From JADJEI01 sp035328465 (GTDB lineage: Bacteria > Bacteroidota > Ignavibacteria > Ignavibacteriales > Ignavibacteriaceae): 29,290 bases of DNA. Below, piece by piece: positions 1 to 6,883 of the stretch (its first letter is position 1; each line of letters starts with the position of its first letter). A model generated the notes under the pieces. That model made no database searches. It worked only from the letters and a program-made list of their open reading frames with translations, and was not told the DNA's origin. The DNA is taken from NCBI GenBank assembly GCA_035328465.1, contig DAOLIQ010000039.1, positions 1-29,290 on the forward strand. The letters are read 5' to 3'. The position numbers and the translations under genes are program-made.

Positions 1-2
1 GT

Positions 3-41
3 GCCGCCCTGCAGAAATTCCCGATCCTGAATGCCTCGGTG
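3..41 (+). other. Fragment of 2-oxoacid dehydrogenase acyltransferase (E2), foreign to the contig
   Basis: In frame 3 the first bases encode AALQKFPILNASV. This looks like the conserved catalytic-domain segment of dihydrolipoamide acyltransferases, where a 'FP.LNAS' motif is usual. The stretch is GC-rich compared with the AT-rich sequence that starts at about position 45, and the match ends there. Similar foreign scraps occur at the other end of the window. I infer a chimeric join. The fragment is short, so the family call is tentative. Confidence 0.45.
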
Positions 42-44
42 CGA

Positions 45-649
45 ACCAATCATTTTCCCAGCAGAGCAATATATCCAGAGCAGTAAATCATAGTTCAGAA
101 TACATTGCTTCGGAAAAATTCATTAAGCTTAGATCAGAGATTGGAGATGTCGCTGCTGTCGATTCAATTTATATTGATGCTGTAAATTATACAAATGGAA
201 ATATTTCTGAAGCACTGCTTGCCTTAATGCTTGCAACCGTTCCATATCGCAAGGTTCCTTTACAAATTCCAATTGTAAATTCTATTATTTACTATCCATT
301 AACCTCGGCAGATCAAGAAACGTTCAATAAAAAAAACAATAATCTGCCGCGATATTTATTTTTTGATTCTCCACAAAATGATTATGGCGATAAGGATAAA
401 CTTGCTCATTTTTTTGGCAGTGCTTTTCTATCATATGAATCACACGTCTTTGACATAGGAAAGCTAATTGGTTATTTTGTGGAAGCATTTGAAGAAAGTT
501 TTAAAGTACAGTCAAGTGTTGATTTACGCGACTTAGATGTTAATGAATATGGAAGATTGTTTGGAAACTTGCTCAAAGAAAACAAACAACTTTTACCATC
601 ACAAATATTTTTATTACGATCACTTAGATTTTTAAGAGTTACAATATGA
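45..649 (+). CDS. Partial protein of unknown function, 5' end missing (YfiM/DUF2279-like motif)
   Basis: The reading frame is open from base 2 to the stop at 647-649, with its 5' end replaced by the foreign scrap at 1-44. The true start is therefore not in the window, and the internal ATG at 227 is unlikely to be the start because coding-like sequence continues upstream of it. About 200 residues remain. The only recognisable element is DKLAHFFGSAF at 391-423, reminiscent of the D-K-x-x-H-F motif of YfiM/DUF2279 envelope proteins; that assignment is weak. The stop overlaps the ATG of the following response regulator (ATGA), so the two are translationally coupled. I cannot assign a function. 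Confidence 0.6.
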
Positions 650-2001
650 AATCAGTTTTAGTTATTGATGATGAACTGCAAATCTGTGAAAGCATAAATA
701 TGATCCTCGAATATGAGGGTTATGATGTTGACTTTACAACAAGCGCAATTGAAGGACTTGAAAAATTTTCATCAAAAGATTTTTCTGCGGTCTTTTTGGA
801 TATTCAAATGCCGGAGATGAATGGATTTGAAGTTCTAAAAAAAATTAAATCGCAAAAACCTACAGCCTCAGTTATTATTATTTCTGCACACGGCAGTGTC
901 GAGAATGCAATCAAAGCTACCCGACTTGGAGCTTTTGATTTTCTCGAGAAACCGATTGACCGTGATAAACTTTTAATCAGCGTTCGTAACGCAACCGAAA
1001 GTACATCTTTAAAAGAAGAAAATGAAGAGATAAAAAAGATTTGGGTTGGAGATGAAGTAATTCTCGGAAAGAGCCGAGCAATCCAAAATGTATTGCAATT
1101 GATTGACAAAGTAGCACCGCTTGATACACGAGTTCTAATTACAGGCGAGAATGGAACTGGAAAAGAATTAGTTGCTCGAGCTATTCACAAAAAAAGTGAA
1201 CGAAAAGATAAATCGTTTGTAGAAGTTAATTGTGCCGCTATTCCTAACGAACTTATTGAATCAGAATTATTTGGACACGAAAAAGGTTCTTTTACCGGAG
1301 CAGTTCAGCAGCGTATTGGACGATTTGAACTTGCAAATAAAGGCACATTGTTTTTAGATGAGGTTGGTGATATGTCGCATCAAGCACAAGCAAAAGTTTT
1401 GCGTGCTATTGAAGATGGTAAAATTGAACGTGTTGGCGGGGGAAGAAAGATTGATGTTGATGTGCGATTAATTTCTGCGACAAATAAAAATCTTAAAGAA
1501 GAAATTGAAAATGGAAATTTTCGTGAAGATCTTTATCACAGATTAAATGTTATTCCTATTCTCGTTCCTCCGCTTAGAGAGCGAACTGAGGATATTCCAA
1601 TTCTTATTGAACATTTTACAAAAGATATTTCAATCAAACATAAAAAACCTGTGACTAAATTTTCTGATGATGCGATCCATATTTTACAAAATCAATCCTG
1701 GACAGGAAACGTACGTGAGTTAAGAAATATTGCTGAACGAATTATAATCATTGTTGATAAAAAAGAAATATCAGCAAAAGATATTGAGTTTATGTTTGCC
1801 GGTAATCAGCAGTCAGTAGATCAACTTGTTGATATGAGTAACTCATTCCAGGAATTTAAAGAAAAAGCTGAACGGGTTTTCATTTTGAAACAACTTCGTG
1901 CTAATGATTGGAACATCAGCAAGACTGCTGAAATCCTTGAGATCCAGCGCAGCCATCTTTACAACAAAATGAAAAAATATGGAATAGAAAAGGAGGAATA
2001 A
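646..2001 (+). CDS. Sigma-54-dependent response regulator, NtrC family
   Basis: This 451-residue transcriptional activator has the classic three-domain layout. An N-terminal receiver domain (1-120) carries the acidic pocket D8/D9, phosphoacceptor D52, S80 and K102. The AAA+ domain (about 140-370) has Walker A GENGTGKE (167-174), the sigma-54 contact loop as GSFTGA (214-219; GAFTGA is commoner) and Walker B LFLDE ending D238/E239. The C-terminus has a Fis-type helix-turn-helix (NISKTAEILEIQRSHLYNKM). Such proteins, once phosphorylated by a sensor kinase, hydrolyse ATP to open sigma-54 RNA polymerase promoters. No cognate kinase lies next to it. The start overlaps the preceding stop (ATGA) and the stop shares one base with the HIT gene start. 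The target genes cannot be inferred from sequence. Confidence 0.95.
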   Translation: MKSVLVIDDELQICESINMILEYEGYDVDFTTSAIEGLEKFSSKDFSAVFLDIQMPEMNGFEVLKKIKSQKPTASVIIISAHGSVENAIKATRLGAFDFLEKPIDRDKLLISVRNATESTSLKEENEEIKKIWVGDEVILGKSRAIQNVLQLIDKVAPLDTRVLITGENGTGKELVARAIHKKSERKDKSFVEVNCAAIPNELIESELFGHEKGSFTGAVQQRIGRFELANKGTLFLDEVGDMSHQAQAKVLRAIEDGKIERVGGGRKIDVDVRLISATNKNLKEEIENGNFREDLYHRLNVIPILVPPLRERTEDIPILIEHFTKDISIKHKKPVTKFSDDAIHILQNQSWTGNVRELRNIAERIIIIVDKKEISAKDIEFMFAGNQQSVDQLVDMSNSFQEFKEKAERVFILKQLRANDWNISKTAEILEIQRSHLYNKMKKYGIEKEE

Positions 2002-2345
2002 TGCCAACGATATTTACTAAAATCATAAATAAAGAAATTCCTGCTGATATAGTTTTTGAATCGGAAAATATTTTGGCATTCAAAGATATCAATCCTAAAG
2101 CTCCTGTTCATGTTTTAATCATTCCCAAAATAGAAATTCCAAAAGTAACTGATATAAAAGGAAGCGAACACGCTGCTCTGCTGGGAGAAATGATCGATGC
2201 GGCAAACAAGATTGCTAAAGATTTTAAAATTGCTGATGATGGTTTTAGATTAGTTTTTAATTGCGGCAATAACGGCGGTCAGGAAGTTTATCATTTACAT
2301 TTGCATCTTATTGGCGGAAGAAAAATGAATTGGCCGCCGGGTTAA
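2001..2345 (+). CDS. HIT family (Hint-like) nucleotide hydrolase
   Basis: This is a compact 114-residue histidine-triad protein of normal length for the Hint branch. The C-terminal motif HLHLHLIGG places histidines at 98, 100 and 102, with H100 expected to be the nucleophile by analogy with HINT1. A conserved N-terminal segment (IFTKIINKEIPADIV) and the FKDINPKAPVHVLIIPK strand support the call. Hint enzymes cleave the P-N bond of aminoacyl- or alkyl-AMP phosphoramidates in the cytoplasm. The gene is preceded by a perfect AGGAGG at 1991-1996, four bases from its ATG, and overlaps the regulator stop by one base (TAATG), so it is the last gene of that operon. It converges with dinB across a palindromic repeat. 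Confidence 0.95.
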   Translation: MPTIFTKIINKEIPADIVFESENILAFKDINPKAPVHVLIIPKIEIPKVTDIKGSEHAALLGEMIDAANKIAKDFKIADDGFRLVFNCGNNGGQEVYHLHLHLIGGRKMNWPPG

Positions 2346-2350
2346 AATAG

Positions 2351-2386
2351 CCCCATCCTAACCTTCCCCTAAGGGGAAGGAATTGA
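2351..2386. repeat. Palindromic intergenic repeat, copy 1 (REP-like, possible bidirectional terminator)
   Basis: The core CCTTCCCCTAAGGGGAAGG (2362-2380) is a perfect 9-bp inverted repeat around one base. It is preceded by CCCCATCCTAA and sits between the convergent stops of the HIT gene (2345) and dinB (2388). There is no long T run, so terminator function is uncertain. A related copy lies at 6842-6881, also between convergent genes, with both arms changed in step. This suggests a dispersed repeat family under stem-preserving selection. Confidence 0.7.
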
Positions 2387-2387
2387 A

Positions 2388-3578
2388 TCAAACCTGAAAA
2401 TAATTTTCCATTCCTTTTAATTTTTTATCTTCTTCCGTTCTGCCAAACATTAAAGATTCATATCCAAATTTATCACGAATTCTTGTAACGGCTCGCAGCA
2501 TTTTTTTTCTTTTCACTTCATAATCCTCAAACAGAAATTCCTGTTCGCTTAATGGAGAAAAATTTGTAACTCCAATTCCAATTAATCTAACAGCAACTCT
2601 TCGCGTACGTGTTTTCTTCATCAAATCCCAGGCAGTTTCAAAAATAATTTTATCATCATCGGTTGGTTTTATTGTTTTAGCGCGCGTTAAGGTTTGAAAA
2701 TCTGTATAACGTAGTTTAATATCAATTGTAGATGCTTCCCAACCTTTTTTTCTTAATGATTGAGCAACTTTTCCAGTAAGATAAAATAAAGAGTTTTTAA
2801 TTTCTTCTTCACTTGTAACATCATTGCCAAAAGTATTTTCTCTCGAAATACTTTTCCTTGTCCGTTGAATTGTTAAATATTCCGTTCCTTCACCGTGAGC
2901 TTTCCGCCAGAGATCAACTCCGTATTTACCAAAAGCAGTTCCAAAATAATCTGAGGGAAGATTTGTGATATCGCCTATTCGATAAATCCCGCGTGAGTTC
3001 AGACTTTGCTGCATAACTTTACCAACACCGGGAATTGCTTCAACGGGCATTGGGGAAAGAAATTCTTTTTCCATTCCGGGAATAATGTAAGTGATTCCTT
3101 TCGGCTTCATACAATCAGAGCCAATCTTTGCAACAGTTTTATTGCTGCTGATTCCAATTGAGATTGGTAAACCAATTTTGTCCCAAATTTCTTTTTGCAG
3201 TCTTGCAGCAAATCCAAACATCGAACCGTACATTTTTTGTGTGCCGGTCATATCAAGATAAAATTCATCAATAGAAGCTTGCTCAATTAATGGAGCATAT
3301 TGTTCCAAAACATATTTTACAGCTTTTGAAAATCTTGTGTATTCATCTCCGTGACCGTTTAAATAAATTCCTTGTGGACAAAGTTTGTAAGCAGTTCTAA
3401 TCGGCATTGCAGAGTGCAAACCGAAAGCACGAGCCTCATAAGAACAAGCAGCAACCACTCCCCTTCCGTATTTCGGATCACCGCCAACAATCACTGGTTT
3501 GCCATTAAGTTTGGGATCGAGAATTCTCTCTACTGAAACAAAGAAAGCATCTAAATCTAGGTGAAAAATTGTACGCAT
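2388..3578 (-). CDS. dinB: DNA polymerase IV (Y-family translesion polymerase)
   Basis: This is a 396-residue Y-family polymerase that copies past damaged bases. The catalytic acidic residues are visible: D8 in HLDLDAFF and D104/E105 in ASIDEFYLD, with steric-gate F13 next to the first motif. The fingers (GVVAACSYEARAFG), a helix-hairpin-helix region (PVEAIPGVGKVM) and the little-finger domain follow in order. I chose the ATG at 3578 because family members begin with M-R-x-I-x-H-x-D. The open frame runs 33 codons further upstream, but that stretch is repeat sequence and the tail of the GxxExxY gene. Family length is normal. The start lies only 15 bases from an inverted-repeat end of the GxxExxY element, so its promoter is probably inside or beyond that element. 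I did not find a clear LexA-type operator here. Confidence 0.95.
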   Translation of the reverse strand: MRTIFHLDLDAFFVSVERILDPKLNGKPVIVGGDPKYGRGVVAACSYEARAFGLHSAMPIRTAYKLCPQGIYLNGHGDEYTRFSKAVKYVLEQYAPLIEQASIDEFYLDMTGTQKMYGSMFGFAARLQKEIWDKIGLPISIGISSNKTVAKIGSDCMKPKGITYIIPGMEKEFLSPMPVEAIPGVGKVMQQSLNSRGIYRIGDITNLPSDYFGTAFGKYGVDLWRKAHGEGTEYLTIQRTRKSISRENTFGNDVTSEEEIKNSLFYLTGKVAQSLRKKGWEASTIDIKLRYTDFQTLTRAKTIKPTDDDKIIFETAWDLMKKTRTRRVAVRLIGIGVTNFSPLSEQEFLFEDYEVKRKKMLRAVTRIRDKFGYESLMFGRTEEDKKLKGMENYFQV

Positions 3579-3592
3579 AAAATCTTTAAAAC

Positions 3593-3625
3593 CAATAGCA
3601 CACAGATGACACAGATTAAACTGAT
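3593..3625. repeat. Inverted repeat flanking the GxxExxY gene, left arm
   Basis: This 33-bp segment begins CAATAGCAC and contains GATGACACAGATT. Its reverse complement recurs at 4038-4070 with 29 of 33 positions identical and no gaps by eye. The last codons and TAA stop of the GxxExxY gene lie inside it. A looser extension of the same base pattern (ACGCAGATCA) continues to about 3636. Confidence 0.8.
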
Positions 3626-4008
3626 TTACGCAGATCATTTGTAAATATTTTTCTACGTATTTCTGGTTTTTTACCAAAATTTAAAAGTAAACCAAGTTCT
3701 ATTTTCGTAGCCTTTAAATAATTAATCAACTGTAATTCATGCTCTTCAATTAAAGATTCGACAGCCTTTAACTCAAGAATTACTTTGTTATTAACTATTA
3801 TATCAGCAAAATATTCTCCAACAATCTGACTCTCATATTGAACTTTAATCGGTTTCTGTCTTTCAGCAATCAACCCGCTTTTATTTAGTTCGATTAACAG
3901 AGCATTTTCATAAACCTTTTCAAGAAATCCAAAGCCAAGTGTATTATAAACTTTATAAAAACATGCAATAATTTTGGATGTTAATTCCTGATACAAATAT
4001 TCAGTCAT
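3616..4008 (-). CDS. GxxExxY protein, PD-(D/E)xK nuclease-like
   Basis: This 130-residue protein carries the defining motif G27-x-x-E30-x-x-Y33 (GFLEKVY). Farther on it has a core resembling a PD-(D/E)xK nuclease fold: D69, then E79-L80-K81 in ILELK. Members of the GxxExxY family are widespread in Bacteroidota, Verrucomicrobia and Leptospira. Their function is not well established, although the fold suggests nuclease activity. The gene sits between two 33-bp inverted repeats (3593-3625 and 4038-4070), and its stop codon lies inside the left arm, so gene and repeats appear to form one unit of about 480 bp. It is co-directional with dinB. Function and mobility are inferred. Confidence 0.9.
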   Translation of the reverse strand: MTEYLYQELTSKIIACFYKVYNTLGFGFLEKVYENALLIELNKSGLIAERQKPIKVQYESQIVGEYFADIIVNNKVILELKAVESLIEEHELQLINYLKATKIELGLLLNFGKKPEIRRKIFTNDLRKSV

Positions 4009-4037
4009 AATCTTTCTTGTTGTTTTAATCTGTGATC

Positions 4038-4070
4038 ATCTGTTCAATCTGTGTCATCAGCGTGCTATTG
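4038..4070. repeat. Inverted repeat flanking the GxxExxY gene, right arm
   Basis: The reverse complement of this segment starts CAATAGCAC and matches 3593-3625 at 29 of 33 positions. It lies 29 bases upstream of the GxxExxY start codon. Its outer edge overlaps the stop codon (4065-4067) of the duplicated DUF72 tail fragment, so that remnant runs straight into the repeat. No clear target-site duplication is visible outside the two arms. Confidence 0.8.
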
Positions 4071-4122
4071 CTTTTTTAAGTTAGCTACTATCTCTTCCAA
4101 TCTTGGATAAACTTTAATTATT
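4065..4122 (-). pseudogene. Duplicated 3'-tail fragment of a DUF72 gene
   Basis: On the - strand this reads GIIKVYPRLEEIVANLKKQ and then a stop. It closely matches the C-terminus of the intact DUF72 gene just upstream (ILKAYPRLEEIIVTN, ending at 4627), and the similarity is also clear at nucleotide level over about 35 bases. Nothing else of the DUF72 gene is present here. I infer a partial duplication, or the severed end of a gene interrupted by the toxin-antitoxin module that now lies between the two copies. Confidence 0.65.
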
Positions 4123-4135
4123 CCAAAAAATAAAA

Positions 4136-4341
4136 TCAATAAAGACTTAAAAGTCCAGAACGATTTAATGATTTAAATTCTGCTATTAAATCGATATTCT
4201 CTATTAACGTATTTATAACATCAGAAGTTGTGCAATTACCTTTTCTAATCCAACTTCCTGAACATGAATTGAACCAGAATATAAACCCTTTAAACTTTCT
4301 ACCAGTTTAGGTGATAAGTTCTGATCAAATAAAAGTTTCAT
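4136..4341 (-). pseudogene. DUF5615 toxin (PIN-like) with internal deletion and frameshift
   Basis: Translation from the ATG at 4341 gives the N-terminus of a DUF5615 protein (MKLLFDQNLSPKLVESLKG... to VGLEK, 34 residues), then leaves the family pattern and stops at 4213-4215. A different frame from about 4251 resumes with the family's C-terminus (IRKGNCTTSDVINTLIEN... to LLSLY) and ends at 4136-4138. Intact members are about 110 residues; roughly 40 central residues are missing, including the expected 'IIVTKDxDF' acidic region. The ATG overlaps the DUF433 stop (ATGA), the usual antitoxin-toxin arrangement. The gene is almost certainly inactive as a toxin. Confidence 0.8.
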
Positions 4342-4565
4342 AAAGTTGCCGATGTAACCCTGCTTTCACGATCTGCAGCATAGCTAAGACATGCATAAAT
4401 ATCTTCTTTAGTCAGGTATGGAAAATCATCAAGAATTTGTTCTATAGTCATTCCGGATGCCAGATATCCGAGCACATCATAAACTGAAATACGCATTCCT
4501 CTTATACACGGTTTTCCACCACGCTTTCCAGGTTCAACTGTAATTATGTTTTTATAATCCTGCAT
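4338..4565 (-). CDS. DUF433 antitoxin
   Basis: This is a 75-residue DUF433 protein with the diagnostic GGKPCIRGMRISVYDVL segment followed by a helix-turn-helix-like region (SGMTIEQILDDFPYLTKEDIYACLSYA). DUF433 proteins typically act as antitoxins and autorepressors for a PIN-like DUF5615 toxin encoded immediately downstream. Here the toxin gene overlaps the stop (ATGA) but is internally deleted, which leaves an orphan antitoxin. A plausible ribosome-binding site (AAGGAGA) lies about seven bases upstream of the ATG. Length is normal for the family. The DUF72 gene lies 61 bases upstream on the same strand. Confidence 0.9.
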   Translation of the reverse strand: MQDYKNIITVEPGKRGGKPCIRGMRISVYDVLGYLASGMTIEQILDDFPYLTKEDIYACLSYAADRESRVTSATL

Positions 4566-4626
4566 ATTTTATTCTCCTTAACTTTATAGAAAAATAATCA
4601 ATAAAAACTTAACAATAAAGTAACCA

Positions 4627-5517
4627 CTAATTTGTAACTATTATTTCTTCCAACCTTGGATAAGCTTTTAGAATTGTTGGTGGCATTTCAACTTTAATTT
4701 TTTCTTCAAGCAAATGAATTAATTCAAACGCATTTGCAACTGCATCTCCTTGCGGATGATTATTCATTATCACATTTACTTCTTTCACTTTACTTTCGAT
4801 TGATTTAATCTTTTGAGCAATCTCGATTAACTCCGAAGGCGAATAAAGATAACTGTAACGCGAACTTTGCTCTTCATAAGTTTGCTCTTTCCCAAAATTA
4901 GATAATGATTTTTTCCAGGCCTCAACATTTCTGCCATGAAAACGGATGTAAGCTTTATCATTTGTAATTATCGGATTAAACTCAATTGCCCGCCCTATTT
5001 GCGGCTGATCAATTGTACAAAAAGTTAAATCGTTTTCTTTAAAGAATTCATAGGCGCGATTATTATTCCATGATGAATGACGAACTTCTACAAAGCAATC
5101 TATATCAGAAAAAATATCTCTTATCTTTTGTATATGCTGAACTGAGCTTCCATCAAACGAATAAGAATAAGGAAACTGAATTAATAATCCACCAAGTCTT
5201 TCAGATTTTCTTAACTGATCCAGATTATAACGAATAGCCCTTATGTTTTGCTCATCAAATTTTCTTTTGTGTGTAAAATCCTGATGAAGTTTTATGTGAA
5301 AGACAAAATCACTTGAGTCTTCAACTTTCTTTCTCCAGCCCTCAACAATTTTTGGACTAATATAAGTGTAGTAAGTTGAATTCACCTCTACGCAATTAAA
5401 GTAGTGAGAATAAAATTGCAGCCAATCAAAACCGCCAGATTGATTTTTAGGATAGAAGCTCGGCACCCAATCTTTATAAGACCAGCCGGCTGTGCCTATG
5501 TTATATATAGGTTTCAT
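4627..5517 (-). CDS. DUF72 (YecE-like) family protein
   Basis: This 296-residue protein begins with the family hallmark IGTAGWSYKDWVPSFYP and continues with FNCVEVNSTYY, FVFHIKLHQDFTHKR, LGGLLIQFPYSY, CFVEVRHSSW and YIRFHGRN, all conserved DUF72 strand motifs of a TIM-barrel fold. The biochemical function of the family is not established, although conserved acidic and histidine residues suggest a divalent metal enzyme. Length and start look normal. Downstream on the same strand is the DUF433/DUF5615 module, beyond which a copy of this gene's C-terminal end is found (4065-4122). Confidence 0.9.
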   Translation of the reverse strand: MKPIYNIGTAGWSYKDWVPSFYPKNQSGGFDWLQFYSHYFNCVEVNSTYYTYISPKIVEGWRKKVEDSSDFVFHIKLHQDFTHKRKFDEQNIRAIRYNLDQLRKSERLGGLLIQFPYSYSFDGSSVQHIQKIRDIFSDIDCFVEVRHSSWNNNRAYEFFKENDLTFCTIDQPQIGRAIEFNPIITNDKAYIRFHGRNVEAWKKSLSNFGKEQTYEEQSSRYSYLYSPSELIEIAQKIKSIESKVKEVNVIMNNHPQGDAVANAFELIHLLEEKIKVEMPPTILKAYPRLEEIIVTN

Positions 5518-5551
5518 TGTTTAATTGCTATTTTCAAGTAAATACATTAAG

Positions 5552-5567
5552 TTAACATTAGTGTTAA
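5552..5567. promoter_or_regulatory. Candidate AbiEi operator
   Basis: TTAACATTAGTGTTAA is an inverted repeat with perfect 6-bp arms and a 4-bp spacer, 18 bases before the antitoxin ATG in the divergent region between the DUF72 gene and abiEi. AbiEi antitoxins are known to bind inverted repeats in their own promoters, so autorepression is plausible. Assignment rests on position and symmetry only. Confidence 0.5.
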
Positions 5568-5585
5568 TTATCTATATTTAGTAAT

Positions 5586-6179
5586 ATGAGAACAAATGAA
5601 TTAAATAAAATTGATAAACTTCTTTTTAGCATAGAGGATATTTCAAAAAGCCTATCAATTAGTAAAGAATCTGCAAAAGTAACAGCTAATCGTTATGTAA
5701 AACAGAATTTTCTAATTCGAGTAAAACGAAATTATTATATAACTGCATCAAACTTTGAGAAATTAAATGAACCAGATTTATTCAGGCTCGCTAATCTTAT
5801 TCAAGTTCCCTCTTACATCTCACTAACATGTGCATTAAGTTTTTATGGAGTAAGTACACAACAACTTCAAGATGTAATTGAATCAATATCACTTAATAGA
5901 ACAAAGATTTCTAATGTTAAAAAAATCGCATTCCAATATTTCAAGTTGAAGAAACCTTTTTATTCAAACTTTATACGGAACGATAATATTTTCATCGCAA
6001 CTGTAGAGAAATCACTTGCAGATGCAATCTATCTCACTTCGATCGGTAAATATAATTGTGATTTTGATGCTGTTGATTTTAGCAAAATAAATAAATCAGA
6101 AATAACTAATCTTCTTACAAGTACAAATGAAATAGCGATTAATTTCTGGAGTAAATTATGCAAACGTTACAAAATTTAG
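5586..6179 (+). CDS. Type IV toxin-antitoxin system antitoxin, AbiEi family
   Basis: This 197-residue protein has an N-terminal winged helix-turn-helix (about 10-55, with KESAKVTANRYVKQNFLIRVKRNYYI) followed by the AbiEi-type C-terminal domain (SYISLTCALSFYG, TVEKSLADAIYL). AbiEi proteins repress their own promoter and counteract the AbiEii nucleotidyltransferase without direct binding, the definition of a type IV system; several protect against phage. The 3' end overlaps the toxin start by 22 bases, so the two are co-translated. A palindrome just upstream (5552-5567) is a candidate operator. The sequence is slightly more AT-rich than the neighbouring DUF72 gene, consistent with an accessory module. 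Confidence 0.85.
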   Translation: MRTNELNKIDKLLFSIEDISKSLSISKESAKVTANRYVKQNFLIRVKRNYYITASNFEKLNEPDLFRLANLIQVPSYISLTCALSFYGVSTQQLQDVIESISLNRTKISNVKKIAFQYFKLKKPFYSNFIRNDNIFIATVEKSLADAIYLTSIGKYNCDFDAVDFSKINKSEITNLLTSTNEIAINFWSKLCKRYKI

Positions 6180-6832
6180 AGAAACTTGAAATTGAAGTTC
6201 TTGAACTGCTAAATAGTATAAAAGTACTTGACTACCTTTACTTTGGCGGCGGTACAATGCTCAGACTTTGCCATAATCTCAATAGATATTCAACTGATCT
6301 TGACTTTTGGCTCGATACCAACACTGATTCAAAATCATTTTTTACAACTATAAAAAAAAGTCTTTCTGAGAATTATAGGTTAGTTGACTCAGCGAGCAAA
6401 AAATTCACCCTGCTATATGAAATAAAATCAATATCTGTAAATCGTAGCCTTAAAATAGAGATCAGAAAAGAAAAACAAAATTTTGAATGGGAGCGAAAGA
6501 TTGCTTTTTCAAAATTCACAAATAAGCAAGTGCTTGTTAAAGGATTAACATTAAAACAAATGATGCTTAATAAATTCGATGCACTTCTTTCAAGAAAAAT
6601 TATTCGGGATGTGTTTGACATTGAATTTCTTGTAATGCGAGGCGTAGACCTCCCAGGTGAAAAAGCTAAACTTCAAAATGCTATGCAGATTATAAATAAT
6701 TTCAAAGAACAAGATTATAAAGTAACACTAGGTTCAATCCTCGATGAAAAAGAACGAAAATTTTATTTAGAAAATCGGTTTCAACTTCTTAAAGAAGAAA
6801 TATCTAAAATACTTAGTATTCACTATAATTAA
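6158..6832 (+). CDS. AbiEii/AbiGii-family nucleotidyltransferase toxin
   Basis: This 224-residue protein carries the nucleotidyltransferase signature: the G30-G31-G32-T33 loop (FGGGTMLRL) followed by S45-T46-D47-L48-D49 (RYSTDLDFW), which supplies the metal-binding Asp pair. A later conserved segment (LTLKQMMLNKFDALLSRKIIRDVFDIEFL) corresponds to the family's downstream motif with catalytic Lys and Asp residues. AbiEii toxins transfer nucleotides to RNA targets such as tRNA and arrest growth until restrained by AbiEi. Both catalytic motifs are intact, unlike the broken DUF5615 toxin 2 kb away. The start overlaps the antitoxin gene by 22 bases. The gene converges with lexA across a palindromic repeat. 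Confidence 0.88.
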   Translation: MQTLQNLEKLEIEVLELLNSIKVLDYLYFGGGTMLRLCHNLNRYSTDLDFWLDTNTDSKSFFTTIKKSLSENYRLVDSASKKFTLLYEIKSISVNRSLKIEIRKEKQNFEWERKIAFSKFTNKQVLVKGLTLKQMMLNKFDALLSRKIIRDVFDIEFLVMRGVDLPGEKAKLQNAMQIINNFKEQDYKVTLGSILDEKERKFYLENRFQLLKEEISKILSIHYN

Positions 6833-6841
6833 TCAATTACT

Positions 6842-6881
6842 TCAAACTCCCCTTCCTTAGGAAGGGGTTAGGGGAAGGCTC
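6842..6881. repeat. Palindromic intergenic repeat, copy 2
   Basis: The core CCCCTTCCTTAGGAAGGGG (6849-6867) is a perfect 9-bp inverted repeat around one base, followed by TTAGGGGAAGG. Read on the - strand it aligns with copy 1 (2351-2386) in the same order: a CC..CCTAACC lead, then the hairpin, then a TTGAA-like tail. It lies between the convergent stops of the AbiEii gene (6832) and lexA (6884). It may act as a terminator or REP-like element. Confidence 0.7.
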
Positions 6882-6883
6882 TA

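Noticed and set aside
3634..3647. LexA-box-like string upstream of dinB
   Set aside because: It matches the lexA palindrome at only about 8 of 12 core positions, lacks symmetry and lies in the GxxExxY coding end.
3579..3677. N-terminal extension of DNA polymerase IV by 33 residues
   Set aside because: The extension is translated inverted-repeat and GxxExxY gene sequence; family members start at the ATG at 3578.
3593..4070. CRISPR-like array from the repeated CACAGATT strings
   Set aside because: The repeats are one inverted pair with loose internal echoes, without regular spacers or cas genes.
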